DNA of 5,333 nt, taken from assembly GCA_021772365.1 (NCBI GenBank), contig JAJFMC010000235.1:1-5333 (forward strand), in the 5' to 3' direction. A program made the translations under genes and the position numbers. Under the pieces are notes generated by a model, which worked only from the letters and a program-made list of their open reading frames with translations, was not told where the DNA came from and made no database searches. The first letter of the stretch is position 1. Every line of letters begins with the position of its first letter. Shown here in pieces: positions 1-5,280 of the stretch. This stretch comes from Chlamydiota bacterium (lineage in GTDB: Bacteria; Chlamydiota; Chlamydiia; Chlamydiales; Criblamydiaceae).

Positions 1-394
1 GCTCAAGATCTGTTGAAGACATCCCAAGTACGTTACCAATACGTGAAGGCATCGTCTTGAAGAACCAAATATGGACGACAGGAACCGCAAGATCGATGTG
101 TGCCATCCTTTCACGTCGAACTTTCGAGAGTGTTACTTCGACACCACAGCGGTCGCAGATGATGCCTTTATGTTTGATTTTTTTGTACTTTCCGCAAGCA
201 CATTCCCAGTCATGTGTAGGACCGAAGATTTTTTCGCAAAATAGGCCACCCTTTTCCGGTTTGAAAGTACGGTAGTTGATCGTTTCGGGTTTTTTAATTT
301 CCCCGAGCGACCATTTATTACGAATGACATCATCGGAAGCAATCTGTATAGTTAATTTATCAAATTGCTGTTGTTCCTGATATTTCTCTGACAT
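1..394 (-). CDS. rpoC: DNA-directed RNA polymerase subunit beta', N-terminal part (runs off the window)
   Basis: Beta' forms, with beta, the catalytic core and DNA clamp of RNA polymerase. Only the first 131 codons are present; the frame is still open at the window edge, so this is a window truncation and not a broken gene. Translating from the ATG at 394-392 gives MSEKYQEQQQFDKLTIQIAS and then a segment containing GEIKKPETINYRTFKPEKGG (residues 31-50), the conserved beta' start. The N-terminal zinc-binding site is intact: Cys65, Cys67, Cys80 and Cys83, spaced CxC-x12-CxxC, within GKYKKIKHKGIICDRCGVEV (68-87). KVRRERMAHIDLAVPVVHIW (91-110) begins the clamp region. From memory, the closest match is chlamydial RpoC; its first dozen or so residues differ from this one, consistent with a distant relative. 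The start is supported by a GGGGAG ribosome binding site 5 nt upstream. It lies 196 nt downstream of rpoB in the same direction. Confidence 0.97.
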   Translation of the reverse strand, partial: MSEKYQEQQQFDKLTIQIASDDVIRNKWSLGEIKKPETINYRTFKPEKGGLFCEKIFGPTHDWECACGKYKKIKHKGIICDRCGVEVTLSKVRRERMAHIDLAVPVVHIWFFKTMPSRIGNVLGMSSTDLE

Positions 395-399
395 AAAGT

Positions 400-405
400 C
401 TCCCC
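400..405 (-). promoter_or_regulatory. Ribosome binding site of rpoC
   Basis: On the minus strand GGGGAG lies 5 nt before the ATG at 394-392. It is a good Shine-Dalgarno match and fixes this ATG as the rpoC start. An earlier ATG, in TAATGTATTT, is out of frame. Confidence 0.8.
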
Positions 406-419
406 AAATACATTAGTAT

Positions 420-444
420 CGAGCCACCACTATCGGGCAGCTCG
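420..444 (-). promoter_or_regulatory. 9-bp hairpin 14 nt upstream of the rpoC ribosome binding site
   Basis: In the minus-strand RNA, CGAGCUGCC (444-436) pairs with GGUGGCUCG (428-420) around the 7-nt loop CGAUAGU. The stem has seven Watson-Crick pairs and two adjacent G-U wobbles. On the plus strand both wobbles would be A-C mismatches, so the structure suits the rpoC-sense transcript. It ends 14 nt before the GGGGAG site and leaves that site unpaired. It could influence ribosome entry or protect a processed 5' end; the function is not known. Confidence 0.5.
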
Positions 445-475
445 ACAAAAGTCTTTTCCAACAATACTATTATTT

Positions 476-518
476 TCCCAGGACTTCGTCACCCTTGCAA
501 GGTTTCGTTGCCCTGGGA
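476..518 (-). promoter_or_regulatory. Long-loop hairpin in the rpoB-rpoC spacer
   Basis: On the minus strand UCCCAGGGC (518-510) pairs with GUCCUGGGA (484-476), a 9-bp stem with one G-U wobble. The 25-nt loop contains the self-complementary CCTTGCAAGG, flanked by two copies of ACGAA. The sequence after the stem (AAATAATAGTATT) is AT-rich but not a U run, so this is a poor terminator. An RNA element or processing site is possible. Confidence 0.45.
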
Positions 519-547
519 TACCTTCCTAAACCCGATTATTGGGTATC
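517..547 (-). repeat. Inverted repeat GATACC / GGTATC
   Basis: On the minus strand GATACC (547-542) can pair with GGTATC (522-517), a 6-bp stem enclosing 19 nt. A smaller alternative, CCC-aataatc-GGG, uses part of the same bases. The 3' arm shares two bases with the next hairpin (518-476), so the two stems cannot both form completely. The stem is short and may be chance. Confidence 0.3.
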
Positions 548-590
548 TGGTAACAACAGCGCGAATTGCTGGTCTTTAACAATTTATAGC

Positions 591-3500
591 TTATTCACTC
601 ACACTTTCAGCACGGATGTCTAGGCAAAGCCCTTGCATCTCTTTAATCAGTACGTTAAATGATTCTGGTGTTCCAGGTTTCAAGAGGTTCTCACCTTTCA
701 CAATGGACTCGTAGATACGAGTACGTCCTGAAACGTCATCTGATAAAACAGTTAACAGTTCCTGTAGGAGCTGTGCTGCACCGTATGCTTCGGCAGCCCA
801 CACTTCCATCTCTCCGAAACGCTGTCCCCCCATCTGGGCTTTACCACCGAGAGGCTGTTGTGTAACTAGAGAGTATGGACCAACGGCACGTGCGTGAATT
901 TTATCAGCAACAAGGTGTCCAAGTTTTAGCATGTAAATATAGCCGACAACAACTTTGTTATCGAATCGCTCACCTGGAGTACCATCGTAGAGGTAGAACT
1001 TTCCGTCTTCAGGAAGTCCTTGATCTTTCATCATTTTCCAGATTTCAGCTTCAGGAAACCCTTCGAATACAGGACTAGCCACCCAGATACCTGCACGTTT
1101 AGCAGCGAAACCTAGATGTGTTTCGAATACCTGTCCAAGGTTCATCCTTGAAGGCACCCCTAATGGGTTAAGAATGATTTCGATAGTTTGTCCGTCGACG
1201 GTGTATGGCATATCGGCCTCTGGAACGATACGGGATACAACCCCTTTGTTACCGTGGCGACCAGCCATTTTATCCCCAACCTGGAGTTTACGTTTCGAGG
1301 CGATGTAGACCTTGACCTGTCTGATGACACCTGGATCAAGTTCTGTATCACCTTTACGCATTTGTTCGATTTCAGTTTTGTACTGAGTTTCGAGTGTCTG
1401 TAACTTGATGTTATAATCGTGTAATAGTTCTTTAAGAGTGTTGTAAATATCGTGATCAGGCATCAGTAGGTCTTCTACATTCTCCTGTTCGATATTTTCA
1501 ATCAGTTCGTAGGTGAAGACTTCACCTTCTTCGATGACTATTTCAGCAGATTTCCTATGAACGATCGTTAATGGAGCTGGATCATTAAGAAGGAGGGCGC
1601 CGAGCCTTTCTCTTCTTTCTAACCGCATTTCGCTACGTTTCTGCTTGTATTCTCTCTGTAAATCTTTGAGTTTACTTGCTTCTTCAACGAGTTCTTCATC
1701 GGTTTTTGATAGTCTGTCGCGACGGCTAAAGATTTTGACGTCCATGACGACACCCTCTGTTCCCGGAGGTACGACAAGAGAAGCATCTTTGACATCAGCG
1801 GCTTTTTCACCGAAGATCGCCCTGAGAAGCCTTTCTTCAGGAGCAAGCTCTGTTTCAGATTTTGGAGTAATTTTACCGACAAGGATATCTCCAGGAGAAA
1901 CTTCCGCACCGATACGGATAATTCCATCATCGGCGAGGTTAATAAGGGCCTCCTCCGATACATTTGGAATATCGCGAGTGATCTCTTCTTTACCCAACTT
2001 CGTATCGCGAGCTGTGACTTCAAACTCTTCGATGTGGATCGAGGTATAGGAATCTTTACGAAGAAGTTTTTCGGAAATAATGATCGCATCTTCGAAGTTA
2101 TAACCATTCCATGGCATAAAGGCTACGAGGACGTTTTTACCTAGTGCAATCTCTCCTTTATCAGTACCAGGACCGTCGGCAATGATATCACCAGGAACAA
2201 CTTTAGCGCCCACTTTTACAAGTGGTTGCTGGTTGATACTAGTTCCCGAGTTTGATCGCATGAATTTCTTGAGAAGATACGTCTTTCTTGCAAGTTCGTT
2301 ATCTTTAGGACGTACGACAATCATGTTACCATCTACGTAGTCGATAGTACCCTCTTCTTCAGCGGTAATTACAGCCCCTGAGTCTCGAGCAGCACGCATT
2401 TCTAGTCCAGTACCGACGATCGGCGATTCAGGACGGAGAAGCGGCACGCCTTGACGTTGCATGTTGGAACCCATCAATGCACGGTTAGCGTCATCATGTT
2501 CAAGAAATGGAATCAATCCGGTCACGATGGAAACGAGCTGTTTAGGCGACACATCCATATGCGTCACTTTCGACGATTCGATCTCCAAAGGCTCACTTCT
2601 AGTTCTTGCCCAGCAAATATCATCCTCGAACATGTTGTATTCATCGAGAGGTGCTGATGCCTGTGCAATGATGCAGCGTTCCTCTTGGTCAGCTGTCATA
2701 TACTCGATTTCTTCCGTTACGACATTATCTCTAACGATACGATATGGTGTCTCAATAAATCCGAATTCGTTGATTTTTGCAAACGACGAAAGGGAGCTGA
2801 TAAGACCAATGTTCGGACCTTCAGGTGTTTCGATCGGGCAAATTCTTCCGTAGTGGCTGGAATGTACATCACGAACCTCAAAACCGGCTCTGTCCCTGTT
2901 AAGACCACCGGGCCCAAGCGAGGAGAGACGACGTTTGTGCGTCAGCTCAGCAATCGGGTTGGTTTGGTCCATAAACTGAGAAAGCTGTGAGCGACCGAAG
3001 AAATCTTTGAGCACTCCTGAAAGGCCTTTCGCAGAAACAATTTTCCCCGGTGTAAGCGTATCTGAAGAGAAGTCGAAGAGGTTCATTCTTTCACGAATGA
3101 TCTTTTCCATTCTCGCTAGTCCGATACGGCACTGGTTTTGAATGAGTTCACCAACAGAACGAACACGTCTATTACCAAGGTGATCGATATCATCGATACC
3201 GACATCGGGATCACCCGATTTCAGAAGGATCAGATACTTAAGAGCTCCAATGACATCTTCTTTCGTAAGAGTCACCATCTGAAGGACTTCATCATTGATC
3301 TCTACACCAAGTTTAGAGTTCATCTTGTAGCGGCCCACGCGACCAAGGTTATAGCGTTTCGGATCGAAGAAAAGTCGCATCATTGCTGAACGAGCATTTG
3401 ATAGTGTCGCGGGCTCACCCGGGCGAATTTTACGGTAGAAATCTTTAAGGGCTGACTCGTATGAATCAGTAGGGTCCTTCACCAGCATTTTAATGATTGG

Positions 3501-4352
3501 GCTTGTTTCGTCGGCATCTTCGGCGATACGGATCATTTTTACGCCTGAATCAACCATACGCTTGAGCATCGCTGTCGTAAGTTTTTCCGCAGCTTTACCG
3601 AATACAAGGCCGTTTTCTTCGTCAATAACATCTTCAGCAAGAATCTTACCGACGAGTTTGGCGATATCTTTTTCGGTGCCTACCTTAGCTTTTCGCGTAC
3701 TGAAGAACTCTTCGATAATATCAGAATTTGAAGAGTACCCCAAAGCACGAATGAATGTGGTGGCGAGGATTTTACGTCTTCGCTTTTTGCGGTCAATGTA
3801 AATGTGAATCAAGTCATTGGTATCAAAAGCCCCTTCTAACCAGCTACCTCGGTAAGGGATTATTCTGAAGTTATAAAGGATGTTACCACGAAGGTGCCTT
3901 TCCTGTTCGAAGCAGATACCTGGAGAACGGTGAAGCTGGGAAACAACTACACGTTCGGCACCATTGATGACAAATGTTCCCTTATCGGTCATTACAGGGA
4001 TTGTCCCCATATAGACCTCTTCCTCCTTAATACCGGTTTCATCGGTTAGTCGGAATTTAACTTTGAGGGTAACATTGTAGCTGATCCCACGACGAATACA
4101 TTCATCAGGACCATATTTAGGCACGCCTAAATTATAGTTGATAAATTCAAGTATTGTTTTTTCGTCGTAAGATTTGATGGGGAATATTTCGTTAAAGATT
4201 TCTTGCAGACCAATATTTTCCCTTTCTTCCGCAAATTTGTTAATTTGCAAGAATTGATTGTAGGATTTGATCTGAACTTCGATAAGGTTTGGTAGATCAA
4301 TGATATCTTCTTTTGTACAAAAGCTGATACGCTTCGGTGGCCTTTTCAGCAT
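591..4352 (-). CDS. rpoB: DNA-directed RNA polymerase subunit beta
   Basis: Beta is half of the RNA polymerase active-site core and the rifampicin target. The 1253-residue protein is complete. In order: protrusion and lobe (from about residue 15) with KEEEVYMGTIPVMTDKGTFV and NGAERVVVSQLHRSPG; a lobe insertion (about 205-310) like that of E. coli; the rifampicin region SQLSQFMDQTNPIAELTHKR (455-474), then GPGGLNRDRAGFEVRDVH and CPIETPEGPNIGL (505-517); MPWNGYNFEDAIIIS (746-760), whose Glu754-Asp755 match E. coli 813-814; the flap FGEKAADVKDASL (847-859); a charged helical insertion (about 875-1005); GDKMAGRHGNKGV (1026-1038) with nucleotide-binding Lys1028 and Lys1036; and the C-terminal clamp piece SLVTQQPLGGKAQMGGQRFG (1161-1180), ending near PESFNVLIKEMQGL. 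About 55 residues that E. coli has before PVF(D/E)G are missing. Length and sequence follow chlamydial RpoB. The start is ATG with GGAG 10 nt upstream; an in-frame TAA lies 12 codons further up with no other ATG between. The stop is TAA. Confidence 0.99.
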   Translation of the reverse strand: MLKRPPKRISFCTKEDIIDLPNLIEVQIKSYNQFLQINKFAEERENIGLQEIFNEIFPIKSYDEKTILEFINYNLGVPKYGPDECIRRGISYNVTLKVKFRLTDETGIKEEEVYMGTIPVMTDKGTFVINGAERVVVSQLHRSPGICFEQERHLRGNILYNFRIIPYRGSWLEGAFDTNDLIHIYIDRKKRRRKILATTFIRALGYSSNSDIIEEFFSTRKAKVGTEKDIAKLVGKILAEDVIDEENGLVFGKAAEKLTTAMLKRMVDSGVKMIRIAEDADETSPIIKMLVKDPTDSYESALKDFYRKIRPGEPATLSNARSAMMRLFFDPKRYNLGRVGRYKMNSKLGVEINDEVLQMVTLTKEDVIGALKYLILLKSGDPDVGIDDIDHLGNRRVRSVGELIQNQCRIGLARMEKIIRERMNLFDFSSDTLTPGKIVSAKGLSGVLKDFFGRSQLSQFMDQTNPIAELTHKRRLSSLGPGGLNRDRAGFEVRDVHSSHYGRICPIETPEGPNIGLISSLSSFAKINEFGFIETPYRIVRDNVVTEEIEYMTADQEERCIIAQASAPLDEYNMFEDDICWARTRSEPLEIESSKVTHMDVSPKQLVSIVTGLIPFLEHDDANRALMGSNMQRQGVPLLRPESPIVGTGLEMRAARDSGAVITAEEEGTIDYVDGNMIVVRPKDNELARKTYLLKKFMRSNSGTSINQQPLVKVGAKVVPGDIIADGPGTDKGEIALGKNVLVAFMPWNGYNFEDAIIISEKLLRKDSYTSIHIEEFEVTARDTKLGKEEITRDIPNVSEEALINLADDGIIRIGAEVSPGDILVGKITPKSETELAPEERLLRAIFGEKAADVKDASLVVPPGTEGVVMDVKIFSRRDRLSKTDEELVEEASKLKDLQREYKQKRSEMRLERRERLGALLLNDPAPLTIVHRKSAEIVIEEGEVFTYELIENIEQENVEDLLMPDHDIYNTLKELLHDYNIKLQTLETQYKTEIEQMRKGDTELDPGVIRQVKVYIASKRKLQVGDKMAGRHGNKGVVSRIVPEADMPYTVDGQTIEIILNPLGVPSRMNLGQVFETHLGFAAKRAGIWVASPVFEGFPEAEIWKMMKDQGLPEDGKFYLYDGTPGERFDNKVVVGYIYMLKLGHLVADKIHARAVGPYSLVTQQPLGGKAQMGGQRFGEMEVWAAEAYGAAQLLQELLTVLSDDVSGRTRIYESIVKGENLLKPGTPESFNVLIKEMQGLCLDIRAESVSE

Positions 4353-4362
4353 AGATGAAAGA

Positions 4363-4366
4363 CTCC
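4363..4366 (-). promoter_or_regulatory. Ribosome binding site of rpoB
   Basis: On the minus strand GGAG lies 10 nt before the ATG at 4352-4350, a slightly long but acceptable spacing. No other in-frame ATG exists between this start and the upstream in-frame TAA, so the start is well fixed. Confidence 0.6.
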
Positions 4367-4424
4367 ATGGTATGACATTGTGAAGTTACTCTAAAAATAT
4401 AATACAAATTCTGGAAAGGCATGC

Positions 4425-4453
4425 ATCATTGGTTGGATTTGTTCATTCTTCAA
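4425..4453 (-). promoter_or_regulatory. Weak candidate promoter upstream of rpoB
   Basis: On the minus strand TTGAAG (4453-4448) and AATGAT (4430-4425) are separated by 17 nt. Each matches the sigma-70-type consensus at four of six positions. Transcription from here would give rpoB a leader of roughly 65 nt. In AT-rich spacer DNA such matches are common, so this is only a candidate. Confidence 0.15.
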
Positions 4454-4636
4454 CTAAAGAAAAGAACCTTTAGGGTGACAAATACTCACATTCTGAAACC
4501 CAACAAGTAGAAATTTCCGTACACATATCATAATTTATATATGAGCAACTTGGAGAATAACTGTACTTATTGAGTATCTTTGCGGGAGATGTGTCAACCA
4601 TCATTGATGCCAACTTTGCGTGCGATTCCGTAAACA

Positions 4637-4668
4637 CGTTAGGCTACTATTATGAAAATAGACTAACG
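4637..4668 (-). promoter_or_regulatory. Two-part hairpin in the rplL-rpoB spacer
   Basis: CGTTAG (4668-4663 on the minus strand) pairs with CTAACG (4642-4637). Inside it CTATT (4661-4657) pairs with AATAG (4651-4647) around a 5-nt loop, leaving a 1/4-nt internal bulge. All eleven pairs are Watson-Crick, so either strand could form it. No U run follows. The function is unknown; it could be a processing site or part of a leader structure. Confidence 0.35.
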
Positions 4669-4704
4669 AGGTTACACAATCAGAAGTTACACTTACTTGC
4701 GGAT

Positions 4705-4731
4705 AAATAATTGCATAGAACAAAATTATTT
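4705..4731. repeat. AT-only 8-bp inverted repeat
   Basis: AAATAATT (4705-4712) and AATTATTT (4724-4731) are perfect reverse complements around an 11-nt centre. They overlap a weak promoter-like pair on the minus strand (TTGCAA 4735-4730, 17 nt, AATTAT 4712-4707). It could be an operator or simply a product of AT-rich composition. Confidence 0.25.
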
Positions 4732-4760
4732 GCAACCCATTTATTATAAAATATAACCAT

Positions 4761-4794
4761 GCGAGTAACGGAAGAATCATCTTCCATTACCCGC
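4761..4794 (-). terminator. Strong hairpin after rplL: attenuator, partial terminator or processing site
   Basis: In the minus-strand RNA, GCGGGUAAUGGAAG (4794-4781) pairs with CUUCCGUUACUCGC (4774-4761) around the 6-nt loop AUGAUU. That is 14 consecutive pairs, two of them G-U; on the opposite strand these would be A-C mismatches, so the stem fits the rplL-sense transcript. It starts 23 nt after the rplL stop. The following AUGGUUAUAUUUUAUAAU is U-rich but interrupted, so full termination is doubtful. In E. coli a partial terminator and an RNase III site lie between rplL and rpoB and lower rpoBC expression relative to the ribosomal genes; this hairpin sits in the same place. Confidence 0.65.
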
Positions 4795-4817
4795 GTAGAG
4801 CATCAAAAACTTGTGGA

Positions 4818-5204
4818 TTAAAGTCCTTTAAGGGAGGCTTTTCCACCAGCAGCTTCAACTTTACCCTTAATTTCTTCAGCTTCTGCTTTAGGAGCTGAAT
4901 CTTTAAGTTCTTTTGGAGCGCTTTCAACAAGTTCTTTCGCTTCTTTGAGTCCAAGACCAGTTACTTCACGAACAACCTTAATGACAGCAATTTTCTTGTC
5001 AGCAGGTGCTTCTTCTAAAGTAACTTGGAAGTCTGTAGATTCTTCTTCTACAGCAGCAGCTTCGGCAGCGGGAGCAGCAACAGCAACAGCGGGAGCTGCA
5101 GCTGTAACATCCCATTTATCTTCAAGAGCTTTTTTGAGTTCAGACATTTCCAGAACAGTCAATTTGCTGAGCTCTTCAACTAGATTTTCAATAGTGTTAC
5201 TCAC
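4818..5204 (-). CDS. rplL: Ribosomal protein L7/L12 (bL12)
   Basis: L7/L12 forms the multi-copy ribosomal stalk, bound through L10, and recruits and stimulates the translation GTPases. The 128-residue product has the usual length and layout. Residues 1-32 are the helical dimerisation and L10-binding domain (ENLVEELSKLTVLEMSELKK); about 34-52 are the flexible Ala/Pro hinge; 57-128 are the globular C-terminal domain, with the factor-binding stretch IAVIKVVREVTGLGLKEAKE at 72-91. The start is GTG, not ATG: the only in-frame codons between it and an upstream TAA (5228-5226) include no ATG, and the next Met, at residue 20, would remove most of the dimerisation domain. A GAGG ribosome binding site lies 8 nt upstream. 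EDKWDVTAAAP is typical of chlamydial L7/L12. It lies 76 nt after rplJ, presumably in the same transcript. Confidence 0.98.
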   Translation of the reverse strand: MSNTIENLVEELSKLTVLEMSELKKALEDKWDVTAAAPAVAVAAPAAEAAAVEEESTDFQVTLEEAPADKKIAVIKVVREVTGLGLKEAKELVESAPKELKDSAPKAEAEEIKGKVEAAGGKASLKGL

Positions 5205-5211
5205 GGTACTA

Positions 5212-5217
5212 TCCTCT
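5212..5217 (-). promoter_or_regulatory. Ribosome binding site of rplL, supporting the GTG start
   Basis: On the minus strand AGAGGA, with the GAGG core at 5216-5213, stands 8 nt before GTG at 5204-5202. An in-frame TAA at 5228-5226 rules out an upstream ATG start, so this site and the GTG together define the beginning of L7/L12. Confidence 0.75.
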
Positions 5218-5280
5218 TTGATTTCTTATAACCATCAAGTATTCAGTTTTTATCTTGTGGCTAGTACTTTATTTAATCTT

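Larger units (their letters stand above)
395..590 (-). other. Structured spacer between rpoB and rpoC
   Basis: This 196-nt stretch separates the rpoB stop from the rpoC start and contains no convincing gene. Read on the minus strand it carries at least three hairpin-forming segments (547-517, 518-476 and 444-420). None is followed by a run of U, so none looks like an intrinsic terminator, in keeping with rpoB and rpoC being transcribed together. I saw no tRNA-like cloverleaf and no convincing promoter. A role as a translation-control or mRNA-processing region is inference. Confidence 0.6.
4353..4817 (-). other. Long gene-free spacer between rplL and rpoB
   Basis: This 465-nt, AT-rich stretch separates rplL from rpoB. 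I see no recognisable protein gene, tRNA or other known RNA gene on either strand. On the minus strand it holds a strong 14-bp hairpin 23 nt after the rplL stop, a second hairpin at 4668-4637, an AT-only inverted repeat at 4705-4731, and weak promoter-like hexamer pairs. Two short open frames (35 and 44 codons) lack a convincing ribosome binding site. In E. coli the shorter spacer at this place carries a partial terminator and an RNase III processing site, so a similar role is a reasonable inference. Confidence 0.6.

Noticed and set aside
133..342. 69-codon minus-strand frame at the start of rpoC.
   Set aside because: It overlaps the real rpoC frame, which contains the complete zinc-binding motif.
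1619..2107. 162-codon open frame on the minus strand within rpoB, and several plus-strand open frames of 60-134 codons across rpoB.
   Set aside because: They lie in other frames of a strongly conserved gene whose own frame is uninterrupted. Their compositions look random and none has a recognisable motif.
4592..4597. Perfect TTGACA hexamer on the minus strand in the rplL-rpoB spacer.
   Set aside because: At 16-18 nt downstream the candidates (such as TCAATA) match TATAAT poorly, so it is not a credible promoter on its own.
4418..4613. Similar ends GGCAT...GGTTG at 4418-4437 (plus strand) and 4613-4597 (minus strand), suggesting a long-range inverted repeat.
   Set aside because: Only the outer five bases at each end match cleanly and the centre does not pair. 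It is too weak to call a repeat or mobile-element end.
4680..4787. 35-codon open frame on the minus strand beginning MEDDSSVTRM, overlapping the hairpin after rplL.
   Set aside because: Its first codons are the arms of the hairpin, there is no proper ribosome binding site, and the product resembles nothing known to me. It is best explained by the stem and chance.
4353..4817. Possible tRNA gene or insertion-sequence remnant in the long spacer.
   Set aside because: No T-loop or acceptor-stem pattern, no terminal repeats with target duplication, and no transposase fragment could be found.
5048..5110. Low-complexity GC-richer stretch of repeated alanine codons in rplL.
   Set aside because: It encodes the normal Ala/Pro-rich hinge of L7/L12 and is not an independent repeat element.
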